DNA of 64,000 nt, from positions 868,001 to 932,000 of the forward strand of contig CP103908.1 in assembly GCA_024970065.1 (NCBI GenBank), in the 5' to 3' direction. The notes under the pieces are model-generated. The model was not told where the DNA came from. It searched no databases and saw only the letters and a list, made by a program, of their open reading frames with translations. Below are positions 25,946 to 35,866 of this stretch, piece by piece; positions within the stretch are counted from its first letter, which is position 1; each line of letters opens with the position of its first letter. Both the position numbers and the translations under genes were made by a program. Source of the stretch: Pediococcus acidilactici. Its GTDB lineage: Bacteria > Bacillota > Bacilli > Lactobacillales > Lactobacillaceae.

Positions 25946-26308
25946 ATGGCTGTCAAAATTAAAACTAAAAACGGAACCATTGAGGTTTCTAATGACGTGA
26001 TCGCGACGGTGGTCGGCAGTGCAGCTACCGATAACTACGGAGTTGTAGGAATGGCCAGCAAGAATCAAATTCGCGACAACATCAATGAAATTTTAAAACG
26101 GGAAAATTACGCACGTGGTGTGGTAATTAAACAAGAAGACAATGGGGTTGCAATCGATGTATACATTATTGTCGGATACGGAACAAAGATTTCTGAAATT
26201 TCAAAAAACGTACAATCAAAAGTAAAATATAACCTGGAATCCATGCTGGGCATCTCTGCTAACTCAGTGAATGTCTTCGTTCAGGGTGTAAAGGCACTCA
26301 GCGATTAA
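25946..26308 (+). CDS. yloU: Asp23/Gls24 family protein YloU
   Basis: The 120-residue protein is the Asp23-family member found before fakA across Firmicutes: NDVIATVVGSAATDNYGVVG near residues 13-32 and YIIVGYGTKISEI-type and VNVFVQGVKAL segments. The ATG follows AAGGAGGCAGG. Its role is not settled; tight linkage to fakA suggests a link to fatty-acid or membrane homeostasis (inference). Confidence 0.88.
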   Translation: MAVKIKTKNGTIEVSNDVIATVVGSAATDNYGVVGMASKNQIRDNINEILKRENYARGVVIKQEDNGVAIDVYIIVGYGTKISEISKNVQSKVKYNLESMLGISANSVNVFVQGVKALSD

Positions 26309-26333
26309 TTCGTTGGGTTGGGAGGATAAAGAA

Positions 26334-28016
26334 TTGGAAGCAATCGAAACCTTAGTTACTAATGAAGTTTTTGATCAGATGGTGCAGGCTAGTGCTGATC
26401 GCTTAAAGATGAACGCAGATTTTATTAACTCGTTAAACGTTTTTCCGGTGCCGGACGGTGATACCGGAACTAACATGAGCTTGTCGTTAGAAAGCGGTGC
26501 AAAATACGAAGCTAACGATGCTAGTGAAGAAGTTGGGCATTTAGCGGGTTCGCTAGCTAAAGGACTTTTAATGGGCGCGCGAGGCAATTCGGGCGTTATT
26601 TTATCGCAAATTTTCCGCGGCTTTGCTAAAAGTGTGGAAGGCAAGGCAAACTTAAATGCTAAAGACCTTGCTGACGCGGTTGCTAACGGTGCTAAGACAG
26701 CTTATAAGGCGGTAATGAAGCCCACTGAAGGAACTATTTTGACGGTGGTTCGGGAAGCTGCTAAGGCCGGTAATGAGGCGGCTTTAACCAGTGATAATTT
26801 AGCTGAAGTAATGCAGGCAATTGATACTGCAGCACAAGCGGCCTTGAAAAAGACTACGGAATTGCTCCCAGTCTTAAAAGAAGTTGGGGTAGTCGATTCT
26901 GGTGGACAAGGCTTGGTTTTCGTTTTTGACGCCTTTAACGACGTTTTGAACGGAAAGGACGTTAGCGAATACCAACACGAACCAGACGTTACCGAAATCA
27001 ACGAAATGGTGGAAGCTAAACACCACCAAAGCGTGCAAGGTAAAATTAATCCCGAAGATATTAAATACGGCTACTGTACCCAAATGATGGTGCGGATCGG
27101 TAAGGGACTTCAAGTTTCCCAAGAATTTGATTACGATACTTTCTATAACTATCTGGCAAAATTAGGGGACTCACTGCTCGTAATCAACGATGATGAAGTG
27201 GTTAAGGTGCACGTACACACGGAGCACCCTGGCGACGTTTTAAGTTGGGGCCAACAATTCGGTGATTTGACCAAAATTAAAATTGATAACATGCGTTGGC
27301 AACAAGAAGAAATTATTGAACAAGACGACTCGGTTACCGCTCCCGAACCAAAGGAAGCTCCTGAGACGGCCGTGATTGCAATCTCTTCGGGCGCCGGCAT
27401 TTCGAAATTGTTTAATAGTTTAGGAGTTACCCACATTATCAGTGGTGGGCAAACCATGAACCCTAGCACGGCCGATATTGTTGCAATGATTAACAATTCA
27501 GGTGCTAAGCAAGCCATCGTTTTACCTAATAATAAGAATATATTCTTGGCGGCAGAACAGGCTGTTGAAGTTGCTGAAATTCCAACTAAGATTGTTCATA
27601 GTCGGACAATTTCCCAGGGGATGGCGGCAATGCTTGAATTCGATCCAGAAGCGGACTTGGAAGAAAATGCTAGCGCGATGGAAGATAACTTAAACACTGT
27701 CAAGAGTGGCCAGGTAACGGTTGCGGTTCGAGACACTAAGTTAGATGGCCGGCAAATTCGTAAAGATGACTACATGGGCATGATTGATGGTAAAATCGTC
27801 AATACGGCAGCGAGCTTGATGGAAGCAACTACCGCTATGGTTAAGCAAATGCTTGATGAAGATAGCGAAATCGTGACGATTATTTACGGACAAGATGCTA
27901 ACCAAAAACAAGCAGCTGAACTAGAACAAGCCATCTTAGCAATTGACGAAGATCTGGAAATTGAAATTCACGAAGGAGACCAACCCGTTTATCCATTTTT
28001 GATTTCAGTTGAGTAG
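26334..28016 (+). CDS. fakA: Fatty acid kinase catalytic subunit FakA (DAK2/DegV-like fusion)
   Basis: FakA/YloV (560 residues) phosphorylates exogenous fatty acids bound to a FakB (DegV) protein, giving acyl phosphate for PlsX/PlsY. The N-terminal DhaL-like domain has NVFPVPDGDTGTNMSLS and ARGNSGVILSQI and SGGQGLV; the C-terminal half includes GAGISKLF and QGMAAML. The TTG at 26334 is chosen because GGAGG lies eight bases upstream; a frame back to 26313 would include that site. No FakB gene is in the window. plsX lies about 2.2 kb downstream. Confidence 0.9.
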   Translation: MEAIETLVTNEVFDQMVQASADRLKMNADFINSLNVFPVPDGDTGTNMSLSLESGAKYEANDASEEVGHLAGSLAKGLLMGARGNSGVILSQIFRGFAKSVEGKANLNAKDLADAVANGAKTAYKAVMKPTEGTILTVVREAAKAGNEAALTSDNLAEVMQAIDTAAQAALKKTTELLPVLKEVGVVDSGGQGLVFVFDAFNDVLNGKDVSEYQHEPDVTEINEMVEAKHHQSVQGKINPEDIKYGYCTQMMVRIGKGLQVSQEFDYDTFYNYLAKLGDSLLVINDDEVVKVHVHTEHPGDVLSWGQQFGDLTKIKIDNMRWQQEEIIEQDDSVTAPEPKEAPETAVIAISSGAGISKLFNSLGVTHIISGGQTMNPSTADIVAMINNSGAKQAIVLPNNKNIFLAAEQAVEVAEIPTKIVHSRTISQGMAAMLEFDPEADLEENASAMEDNLNTVKSGQVTVAVRDTKLDGRQIRKDDYMGMIDGKIVNTAASLMEATTAMVKQMLDEDSEIVTIIYGQDANQKQAAELEQAILAIDEDLEIEIHEGDQPVYPFLISVE

Positions 28017-28061
28017 GCTAAGTGGTTTAAAAGTGTTAAGCTAATGCTAAAGTAGATTTTA

Positions 28062-28096
28062 GAGGCTATGACAATCGTAAACGATGTCACGGCCTC
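28062..28096 (+). terminator. Hairpin between fakA and recG
   Basis: GAGGC/GCCTC, TGAC/GTCA and ATCG/CGAT pair in order around a four-base loop, with a small internal loop and one bulged A. The tail GATTTG is poor in T, so it may be a weak terminator or an RNA processing/stability element. Confidence 0.4.
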
Positions 28097-28117
28097 GATT
28101 TGCATTGTGGAGGAAAA

Positions 28118-30145
28118 ATGAAGAGTCTGACAGATTCAGTGCAGGTATTAGCGGGAGTCGGTCCTAAGCGGGCGCAAGCACTGCAGGAATTAGGGATCCG
28201 GACAATTGAAGACTTAATCACCTACTACCCTTTTCGTTATGAAGACTTGGCGGTAAAAAAGCCCCAAGAGGTTGCTGATCAACAAAAAGTCACGTTTCAA
28301 GGAATAGTTGCGACCGAGCCAACCATCGCGCGCTTTGGCCGCCACAAGGTACGGGTTAATTTTCGGTTGCTGGTGGAAAATAGCTCGGTAATGGTCACTT
28401 TTTTTAACCAGCCGTGGATTAAAAAACAAGTTGAGGCTAACCAAGAAGTAGCAATTTATGGTAAGTGGGACGCTAATCGCCAAAGTTTGACGGGAATTAA
28501 AATAATTACCGAAGAGCAGGGGATGGAAGCCGTATATCCCGCTAATAAGCACATTCGGCAAGCCACAATTCAACAATTGGTGGAGGCCGCTTTAAATGAA
28601 TACGCCGAACAGGTGCACGATATAATTCCAGAAGATTTAATCCAAAAATACCGGTTGATGCACCGTTTAGCGATGGTCAAAACCCTTCATTTCCCTAGCG
28701 ATGTACGGGTCACTAAACAAGCGCGCCGAACCGCCATGTTTGAAGAATTTCTGGCCTTCCAAATGGGCTTACAAATAGTTAAATCACGGGACCGCGTAGA
28801 AAAAGGAACCAAAATCGATTATCAGATTCAGTTGGTTCGGGATTTTATTCAACAACTTCCCTTCGAATTGACCGGAGCCCAAAAACGGGTCACCAACGAA
28901 ATTTTAGCAAACCTTAAATCGGCTTGGCACATGAATCGGCTGTTGCAAGGCGACGTAGGAAGCGGGAAAACGGTGGTGGCGGCGATTGCCATGTACGCAA
29001 CGATCACTTCTGGTCACCAGGCGGCGTTAATGGCCCCAACCGAAATCCTTGCTGAACAGCACGCAAATAATTTAATTAAGTTTTTTGCAGGGTTTGACGT
29101 AAAAATCGGATTATTAGTTGGCGGAATGCGAAAAAAGGTCCGTGACGAACTACTGGCGGCGGTTAAAGCTGGGGAGATCGACATTGTGATTGGAACCCAC
29201 GCTTTAATTCAAGACGACGTTGAGTTTCAAAATTTAGGCTTGGCGATTATTGATGAACAGCACCGTTTCGGGGTAAACCAGCGCCAACAGCTTCGTCGAA
29301 AGGGAGATAATCCTGACATTTTAGCGATGACCGCTACCCCGATTCCCCGGACTTTAGCCATCACTGCATACGGAGACATGGACGTGTCCATCATTGACCA
29401 GCTTCCTGCCGGCCGCAAACCGGTAGTTACCAAGTGGTTAAAAAAAGGGGAGTGGGATAAGGTTTTAGCGATGATGGATCATGAATTTCGTCAGGGACAT
29501 CAGGCCTTTATTGTGGCCCCGTTAATTGAGGAATCCGAAGTGATGGATTTACAAAATGCTATGGCATTATATGATGAGCTAAAAGATTTCTTCCAAGAAA
29601 AATATGCGATTGCAATCTTGCATGGTAAAATGGACAGTGCAGAAAAGGACCAAATTATGGCTGATTTCAAGGCCGGTAAGTTTGCTGGGTTAGTTTCGAC
29701 GACCGTAATTGAAGTCGGGGTGGATGTTCCTAATGCTACCTTAATGGTGATTCAAGATGCAGACCGGTTTGGGTTAGCTCAGTTACACCAACTGCGCGGT
29801 CGAATTGGTCGAGGGCAGCAACAGGCATATTGTTTACTAGTTGCGGATCCTAAGAATGCCGTAGGAAAGCAACGGATGCAAATTATGGTGGAAACCAACA
29901 ACGGCTTTCGAATTGCCGAAGCGGACCTTAAAATGCGTGGTCAGGGTGATTTGTTTGGGCAGCAACAATCGGGAGTCCCCGAATTTAAAGTTGGGGATCC
30001 GGTAGTTGATTTAGGTGCCTTACAAACTGCCCAACTGGAGGCTGCTAAAATCGTTAACCAGCCCGACTGGCAATCTCAGCCGGCCTACCAGAATTTAGCG
30101 AAGTACTTGGACCAAGTAATGCAAATCGAACAAGGGTTAGATTAA
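28118..30145 (+). CDS. recG: ATP-dependent DNA helicase RecG
   Basis: RecG (675 residues) remodels forks and branch-migrates recombination intermediates. Seen are the wedge/OB domain (50-180), Walker A GDVGSGKTVVA, the Q-helicase box IIDEQHRFG, TATPIPRT, and the TRG-like C-terminal QLRGRIGRG plus KMRGQGDLFG. The ATG at 28118 follows GTGGAGG; the ORF extends upstream to 28100 without reason. Confidence 0.95.
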   Translation: MKSLTDSVQVLAGVGPKRAQALQELGIRTIEDLITYYPFRYEDLAVKKPQEVADQQKVTFQGIVATEPTIARFGRHKVRVNFRLLVENSSVMVTFFNQPWIKKQVEANQEVAIYGKWDANRQSLTGIKIITEEQGMEAVYPANKHIRQATIQQLVEAALNEYAEQVHDIIPEDLIQKYRLMHRLAMVKTLHFPSDVRVTKQARRTAMFEEFLAFQMGLQIVKSRDRVEKGTKIDYQIQLVRDFIQQLPFELTGAQKRVTNEILANLKSAWHMNRLLQGDVGSGKTVVAAIAMYATITSGHQAALMAPTEILAEQHANNLIKFFAGFDVKIGLLVGGMRKKVRDELLAAVKAGEIDIVIGTHALIQDDVEFQNLGLAIIDEQHRFGVNQRQQLRRKGDNPDILAMTATPIPRTLAITAYGDMDVSIIDQLPAGRKPVVTKWLKKGEWDKVLAMMDHEFRQGHQAFIVAPLIEESEVMDLQNAMALYDELKDFFQEKYAIAILHGKMDSAEKDQIMADFKAGKFAGLVSTTVIEVGVDVPNATLMVIQDADRFGLAQLHQLRGRIGRGQQQAYCLLVADPKNAVGKQRMQIMVETNNGFRIAEADLKMRGQGDLFGQQQSGVPEFKVGDPVVDLGALQTAQLEAAKIVNQPDWQSQPAYQNLAKYLDQVMQIEQGLD

Positions 30146-30180
30146 TTAAATTTAATAAAAAACATATAAGGAGAGTAAAA

Positions 30181-31224
30181 ATGAAAATTGCCGTTGACGC
30201 AATGGGCGGCGACAACGCCCCCGAGCAGATTGTTAAAGGAGTGGTTGCCGCTCGTGAAGCTTTACCGGACGTGGAATTTATTCTATACGGAAAGAAAGAC
30301 GAAATCACCAACTACATGGATGACTTTCGGAACGTCCAAATTGTGCATACTGACGAGGTAATCACAATGGAAGACGAACCGGTGCGAGCAGTTCGACGTA
30401 AAAAACAATCTTCAATGGTTTTAGCTGCACAGGCAGTAAAGGAAGGAAAGGCTGATGCAATCTTCTCTGCAGGTAATACTGGAGCTCTTTTAGCAGCTGG
30501 TTTATTCATCATTGGACGTATTAAAGGCGTGGACCGTCCGGGGATGACGACCACCTTACCAAGCTTGCAGGGACCCCACGACAATTTTACGATGTTAGAC
30601 GTGGGGGCCAATGCCGAAAGCAAGGCTAAAAATCTGCATGACTTTGCTATTTTAGGTAATTTTTATAGTGCAAACGTAATGCACATTACTAATCCTCGAA
30701 TTGCTCTCCTAAATAACGGGACGGAATATGACAAGGGGGACCGTATCCATAAAGATGCTTACCAGCTATTGAAAGACGACAGTTCGTTGAATTTTGTTGG
30801 TAACATTGAATCCCGAGAACTACTAAACGGAGCCGCTGACGTGGTAGTTACCGATGGATTTACTGGTAATGCAGTTCTTAAAAATACTGAAGGAACCGCG
30901 TTGTCGATGCTTAAGTTAGTCAAGGATACCATTTTAAACAGTGGTATGAAGGGCAAAATGGGCGGTCTCCTGCTAAAATCGGCTTTCAGCCAGATTAAGG
31001 ATCAAATGGACTACTCGAAACACGGAGGCGCAGTTCTCTTAGGGGTCAAAGCTCCCGTCGTTAAAGCCCATGGTTCTAGTAACGCGAACCAAGTTAAAAA
31101 TGCACTAATTCAGGTGCACGAAATTGTAGATTCTAAATTGGTGAAGAATTTGGCAGAATACTTCGACATGCACGTTAAGTGTATACAACAAGACGAAGTG
31201 GACAAGCCCCGTAAAAACAATTAA
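30181..31224 (+). CDS. plsX: Phosphate acyltransferase PlsX
   Basis: PlsX (347 residues) makes acyl phosphate from acyl-ACP at the membrane for PlsY. It begins MKIAVDAMGGDNAPEQIVKG, with SAGNTGALLAAG, LDVGANAESK and GFTGNAVLKN typical of the family. AGGAGAG precedes the ATG. acpP follows after 41 bases, so both probably form a phospholipid operon, as in Bacillus plsX-fabD-fabG-acpP but without fab genes here; these are at 44.7 kb. Confidence 0.95.
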   Translation: MKIAVDAMGGDNAPEQIVKGVVAAREALPDVEFILYGKKDEITNYMDDFRNVQIVHTDEVITMEDEPVRAVRRKKQSSMVLAAQAVKEGKADAIFSAGNTGALLAAGLFIIGRIKGVDRPGMTTTLPSLQGPHDNFTMLDVGANAESKAKNLHDFAILGNFYSANVMHITNPRIALLNNGTEYDKGDRIHKDAYQLLKDDSSLNFVGNIESRELLNGAADVVVTDGFTGNAVLKNTEGTALSMLKLVKDTILNSGMKGKMGGLLLKSAFSQIKDQMDYSKHGGAVLLGVKAPVVKAHGSSNANQVKNALIQVHEIVDSKLVKNLAEYFDMHVKCIQQDEVDKPRKNN

Positions 31225-31265
31225 AATATTATCAGGATTTATAACAAATTTAAGGAGCAAGTAAA

Positions 31266-31508
31266 TTGTCAAAAGAAGAAATTTTTAATAAAATTGCGGC
31301 AATTTTGGCAGACCGTTTTGAGTTGGATGCCGATCAAATTACCGAAAAGCTTAACTTCAAGGAAGATTTGAACGCTGATTCAATCGATATCGTTGAATTT
31401 GTACTAGAATTAGAGGATACTTTCGGAGCTGAGATCAGCGATGAAGACGCTGAAAAGTTGACTACAGTTGCCGATGCTGTTAACTACATTAGTGAACATC
31501 AGTCTTAA
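31266..31508 (+). CDS. acpP: Acyl carrier protein (first copy)
   Basis: An 80-residue ACP with the phosphopantetheine Ser in NADSIDIVEFV near residue 38. The start is TTG with AAGGAG upstream, spacing about eight. A second ACP lies in the fab operon (46163); the two differ, with this one next to plsX, suggesting a role in phospholipid synthesis. The terminator at 31522 closes the unit. Confidence 0.92.
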   Translation: MSKEEIFNKIAAILADRFELDADQITEKLNFKEDLNADSIDIVEFVLELEDTFGAEISDEDAEKLTTVADAVNYISEHQS

Positions 31509-31521
31509 TACAATAATGGGA

Positions 31522-31562
31522 AACTCGGTGATTGAATACATTTTAGTCACCGAGTTATTCTT
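31522..31562 (+). terminator. Terminator after acpP
   Basis: AACTCGGTGA at 31522-31531 pairs perfectly with TCACCGAGTT at 31547-31556, followed by a T-rich tail. Confidence 0.8.
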
Positions 31563-31603
31563 ATCTAGAAAACCGAATTAAAGTTTAGAAAGGAATGGTT
31601 GAG

Positions 31604-32302
31604 ATGTTAAAAGATTTAGAAGACGATCTAAGTGAAATGTTTGACATTCACTTTACCAAACATGAACTACTAGACGAAGCCTTTACCCAAGCATCTTACG
31701 TCAATGAACACCCACATCAAGGGATAAAGTTCTACGAGCGAATCGAATTTTTAGGGGATGCGGTTTTACAGCTAGTAGTTTCGGAATATTTGTACAAACG
31801 TTATCCAGAAATGCCACAAGGAAAGTTGACCCGTTTAAGAGCTGCAATGGTTTGTGAGGCCAGCTTCAGTGATTTTGCTAAGGAATGTCACTTTGACCGG
31901 TACATTCGCCTTGGTAAAGGAGAGGAAAAGTCCGGCGCGCGGCAGCGTCCATCACTTCTTTGTGATATTTTTGAATCGTTTATTGGGGCTTTATATTTAG
32001 ATCAGGGACGACAAGCAGTTGAAAAGTTTGTTCGTCAGGTGATTTTTCCTAAGCTTGATGAAGGACGTTTTGACCATATTATCGACCATAAGTCCGAGCT
32101 CCAGGAACTTTTGCAAAGAAACGGCGAAGTAGAAATTAATTATGAGCTAGTGTCCGAAACTGGCCCAGATAATGACTTGGTTTTCACCGTTCAAGTAAGT
32201 GCGGCTAACCAAGTACTGGCAAAGGGCAGTGGACATTCTAAAAAGGCGGCGGAACAAAACGCGGCTAACAAAGCTTTACAAAAATTGCGTAATAGGAATT
32301 AG
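31604..32302 (+). CDS. rnc: Ribonuclease III
   Basis: RNase III (232 residues) cleaves double-stranded RNA in rRNA maturation and, in Firmicutes, in SRP RNA maturation. The signature ERIEFLGDAVLQLVVSEYL near residues 45-63 and SFIGALYLDQG are intact, followed by a dsRNA-binding domain ending KKAAEQNAANKAL. The ATG at 31604 is preferred over that at 31595, which overlaps the AAGGAA binding site. It starts the rnc-smc-ftsY-ylxM-ffh run. Confidence 0.95.
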   Translation: MLKDLEDDLSEMFDIHFTKHELLDEAFTQASYVNEHPHQGIKFYERIEFLGDAVLQLVVSEYLYKRYPEMPQGKLTRLRAAMVCEASFSDFAKECHFDRYIRLGKGEEKSGARQRPSLLCDIFESFIGALYLDQGRQAVEKFVRQVIFPKLDEGRFDHIIDHKSELQELLQRNGEVEINYELVSETGPDNDLVFTVQVSAANQVLAKGSGHSKKAAEQNAANKALQKLRNRN

Positions 32303-32311
32303 GTATTTTTA

Positions 32312-35300
32312 ATGAAACTACGGACAATTGAAATTAGCGGATTTAAGTCTTTTGCGGACCATACCAAAATTGATTTTAAAGACGGAATTACGGGAATTGT
32401 TGGCCCAAATGGTTCGGGTAAGAGTAACATTATTGAAGCCGTTCGCTGGGTGATGGGAGAAACCTCCGCTAAGAGTCTGCGCGGTGGTAAAATGCCCGAC
32501 GTAATTTTTTCGGGGACCGAAAAGCGTAAACCACTATCCCGAGCGGCGGTTAGCATTGTTTTTGATAACTCGGACCACTTCTTGGACTCTCAATTTGATG
32601 AAGTGATGATTAGTCGTCGGCTTTTCCGTAATGGCGAAAGTCAGTATGAATTAAACCATCAGGAATGCCGTTTGAAAGATATTTTGAACTTGTTTATTGA
32701 TACTGGTTTGGGGCGCGAATCCCTATCAGTGATTTCTCAGGGGAAGATTGAGGAAATCTTCAACAGTAAACCGGAGGATCGCCGGGCCATTATTGAAGAA
32801 GCTGCGGGGGTCTTAGAATATAAGCAGGACAAACGTCGGGCGGAAAACGAATTAGAAAAGACTAGCGGCTATTTGGAACGAGTGAATGACTTAATCGTGG
32901 AGCTTCAAAAGCAAGTTGAGCCTCTCGAAGAACAGGCTGCGGTTGCAAAGGACTATTTACAGCAAAAAAAGCGGTTTGATCGTTTAGAACAAACCCGGTT
33001 AGTGCGGACCATCACCCATAACAGTGCGTTGCAAAAACGGTGGGCGAAGGAGTCTCAGACTAAACAAGCTCAAGCCAAGCAGTTGGAAAATAAGTTACAG
33101 CAACTTACTGAACAACGGGACCAGCTTAAAGTGCAAGTTAACCAGCAAACTAAGCAAAAGGACGACTTGCAAGCTGAGTTAGTCCGCTTAAACCGCTTGG
33201 AACAACAACTGACTGGGGAGCACGATTTACAAATTGAACGTCAAAAGTATTTTGAACAAGAAAAAAGGCGTTTGACGGATCAGGCAAAGCAAGTGGAAAG
33301 CCAAATTGATGAAAGTCAAGGTGAATTAGCGGAGTTAACGCAACGCACTAATGAACTCAGTCAGCAAATTAAAAGTACTAAGCAGGCTTTACGACTGCTA
33401 ACCGATGACCACCAAGAGCAAAAGAAGGCCGATTTACAAGCTCAAATCGAAGAACTGCGCGCGGAATACGTTGACCACCTGCAGAAATTGACTTCGTTAA
33501 AGAATCAGTATAGTTTTAGCCAGCAGGATCAAAAGCGGGACGAGCAGCAACGCTTAAAAGTTGAAATGAATTTAGCTCGGTTCAATAAAGAACTACAAGA
33601 ACTAGAAGCCAAGCTAACTGAATTCAAAAAAGACGTCGAAAACGCCACTAAAATTTTTCAGCAGCAAAGTGAACAACTCCAAACGCTAGCGCAAAAGCGA
33701 AATCAATTAAGCCAGCAGTACGATGAGGCACGGCAGCAATGGCTAGATGGATCAGACATTGTGCACCGGGCCACTAGTAAACTAGAGGCGTTAACGAGCT
33801 TAAAAAATGAGCATACGGGTTTCTATCAAGGTGTGCGGGCGGTCTTACAACAAAAAGATCAATTTCCAGGGCTGATTGGTCCGGTAGCGGACGTAATTGA
33901 AGTTCCGGATCAATATACCGTGGCAATTGAAACTGCGTTAGGTAGTCAAATCCAAAACGTGGTGGTCGATACGGACCAAACCGCAAAAACAATTATTGAA
34001 TTTTTGAAAAAACAGCGTCAAGGCCGGGTAACGTTCTTGCCGCGAAATACTTTGCAATCGCGTGCGGTGCGCAGTGAAATGCTTACCCAAGTCCAATCGC
34101 TAACTGGTTTTTGCGGGGTGGCGAGTGACTTAATCAAGGTTGCTAACGTCGATCGTGTGGTAAGCCAGCATTTATTAGGGACTACCCTAATTGCGGATAA
34201 TTTAGACCATGCGTTACAAATTTCTCAACGAGTCCACCGTCGTTATCGGGTGATTACCCTTGCCGGAGACGTTGTGGGCGTGGGTGGAACGATGACCGGG
34301 GGAACCACGAACCATGGTCGCCAAGGTCTTTTACAGCAAGATCAAGAAATTAAACGGCTTCAGACGCAAATTGCGGAAATGAAGCAAAAATTGGTGGCAA
34401 AGGAAAAAAATGTACAGGAGTTGCTATCCCAAGGTAAGCAGGTTCAAAGTCAAGTAGAGCAGCTGACCCAAACCCAACGAGCCAGCGAACAAACCAAGGC
34501 TAAAGCCGAAAACCAGGTAAGCTTGACGGAAGAGCGAATTACCGAGCTGGAGCGCCGGATCAAGGCTACTCGCTTTGAATTAAGCCAGTTAAGCCCGGCC
34601 GACGATGCAATTCAAGAGTTACCTACCCAAATCAATGCGCTGGAAGAAAAAATCCAGAATTTGAAGACGGCAACTACGGAAAAGCAGCAGCAGTTGGCCC
34701 TTTTTGATAACGATGCGGAAGCACGACAAGCACAGCGGGCTGAGTTACAAGTTAAGTTAGCAAAATTAAACGAACAGGCTTCCCAAAAAGAAGAACAACT
34801 ACAAGCCATAAAACAGACGCAAGCAGATTTGCAAACTCGCTTACAAGATACACAACGTCAGTTAAGCCAGTTACAGGCTGAGCAAGCAACATCTGCGAAA
34901 AATCAAACGCAGGCAGTTAGTTTAGCGGAAGTCCAAAAGCGGCTTAAACAACGTGAACAAGCAATGTCCAACTTACAAAGCGAATGGCAAAAGGCTCAAG
35001 TTGAACAAGACCGGGTTATTGCGGATTACGAACTAACTCAAAAGCAATGTAATGAAGCACAAAATCAGGTGCAAGAAGCCCGAAATACATTAGCGTTAGT
35101 GCAAAGTAAAATTGAACTAGCTGCTGACCAATTAAACGACGATTATCAACAAACGTTTGAAAGTGCTCAGGCAATTGTTGATGACACCTTGGATGACGAG
35201 CAGTTACATCGTGAATTGAAACTACTACGGCGGGGCTTAGACGAGTTAGGCACGGTTAACCTTGGAGCAATTGACGAATACGAACGGGTTTCGACTCGTT

Positions 35301-35866
35301 ATAACTTCTTGAAGGACCAAAAAGAAGATTTAACTAATTCTAAACAACAACTGGAACAATCCATCGCGGAAATTGACCAAGAAGCAAGCCAACGCTTTAA
35401 ACAAACTTTTGACCAAGTTGCTAAAGAATTTGGGCAAGTGTTTGTTAAAATGTTTGGTGGAGGGCACGCTGAATTAGAGCTAACCGATCCCGATAACTTA
35501 TTGACCACCGGGATTGAAATAAAGGCCCAACCGCCAGGGAAAAAGTTGCAACGCTTGAGTTTGCTATCTGGTGGAGAAAAGTCTTTAACGGCAATTACCC
35601 TGTTGTTTGCAATTTTGCAGGTTAAGCCCGTTCCGTTTTGTATTTTGGATGAGGCCGAAGCGGCCTTTGACGATGCCAACGTCGGCCGGTTTGCGAAGTA
35701 TTTGCGAACTTTCCAAGACACAACTCAATTCATCGTGATTACCCACCGGAAGGGAACCATGATGGAAGCAGACGTACTCTACGGGGTTACTATGCAAGAA
35801 TCAGGTGTATCAAAAATGGTTTCGGTATCAGTAGATGAAATCGAACAAAGAGAGCAGGTGGGATAA
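32312..35866 (+). CDS. smc: Chromosome segregation protein SMC
   Basis: SMC (1184 residues) is the condensin ATPase. Walker A GIVGPNGSGKSNIIEAVRW lies near residues 28-46; two long coiled coils (170-500 and 660-1000) flank the hinge (about 505-650, with GGTMTGGTTNHGRQG); the signature LLSGGEKSLTAI and Walker B FCILDEAEAAFDD are near the C-terminus. Coiled coils are unusually rich in Gln, a common trait in lactobacilli. It abuts ftsY directly. Confidence 0.96.
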   Translation: MKLRTIEISGFKSFADHTKIDFKDGITGIVGPNGSGKSNIIEAVRWVMGETSAKSLRGGKMPDVIFSGTEKRKPLSRAAVSIVFDNSDHFLDSQFDEVMISRRLFRNGESQYELNHQECRLKDILNLFIDTGLGRESLSVISQGKIEEIFNSKPEDRRAIIEEAAGVLEYKQDKRRAENELEKTSGYLERVNDLIVELQKQVEPLEEQAAVAKDYLQQKKRFDRLEQTRLVRTITHNSALQKRWAKESQTKQAQAKQLENKLQQLTEQRDQLKVQVNQQTKQKDDLQAELVRLNRLEQQLTGEHDLQIERQKYFEQEKRRLTDQAKQVESQIDESQGELAELTQRTNELSQQIKSTKQALRLLTDDHQEQKKADLQAQIEELRAEYVDHLQKLTSLKNQYSFSQQDQKRDEQQRLKVEMNLARFNKELQELEAKLTEFKKDVENATKIFQQQSEQLQTLAQKRNQLSQQYDEARQQWLDGSDIVHRATSKLEALTSLKNEHTGFYQGVRAVLQQKDQFPGLIGPVADVIEVPDQYTVAIETALGSQIQNVVVDTDQTAKTIIEFLKKQRQGRVTFLPRNTLQSRAVRSEMLTQVQSLTGFCGVASDLIKVANVDRVVSQHLLGTTLIADNLDHALQISQRVHRRYRVITLAGDVVGVGGTMTGGTTNHGRQGLLQQDQEIKRLQTQIAEMKQKLVAKEKNVQELLSQGKQVQSQVEQLTQTQRASEQTKAKAENQVSLTEERITELERRIKATRFELSQLSPADDAIQELPTQINALEEKIQNLKTATTEKQQQLALFDNDAEARQAQRAELQVKLAKLNEQASQKEEQLQAIKQTQADLQTRLQDTQRQLSQLQAEQATSAKNQTQAVSLAEVQKRLKQREQAMSNLQSEWQKAQVEQDRVIADYELTQKQCNEAQNQVQEARNTLALVQSKIELAADQLNDDYQQTFESAQAIVDDTLDDEQLHRELKLLRRGLDELGTVNLGAIDEYERVSTRYNFLKDQKEDLTNSKQQLEQSIAEIDQEASQRFKQTFDQVAKEFGQVFVKMFGGGHAELELTDPDNLLTTGIEIKAQPPGKKLQRLSLLSGGEKSLTAITLLFAILQVKPVPFCILDEAEAAFDDANVGRFAKYLRTFQDTTQFIVITHRKGTMMEADVLYGVTMQESGVSKMVSVSVDEIEQREQVG

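Noticed and set aside
28062..28096. Riboswitch before recG
   Set aside because: Only one simple hairpin is visible with no alternative pairing or T tract; kept as a weak terminator-like hairpin.
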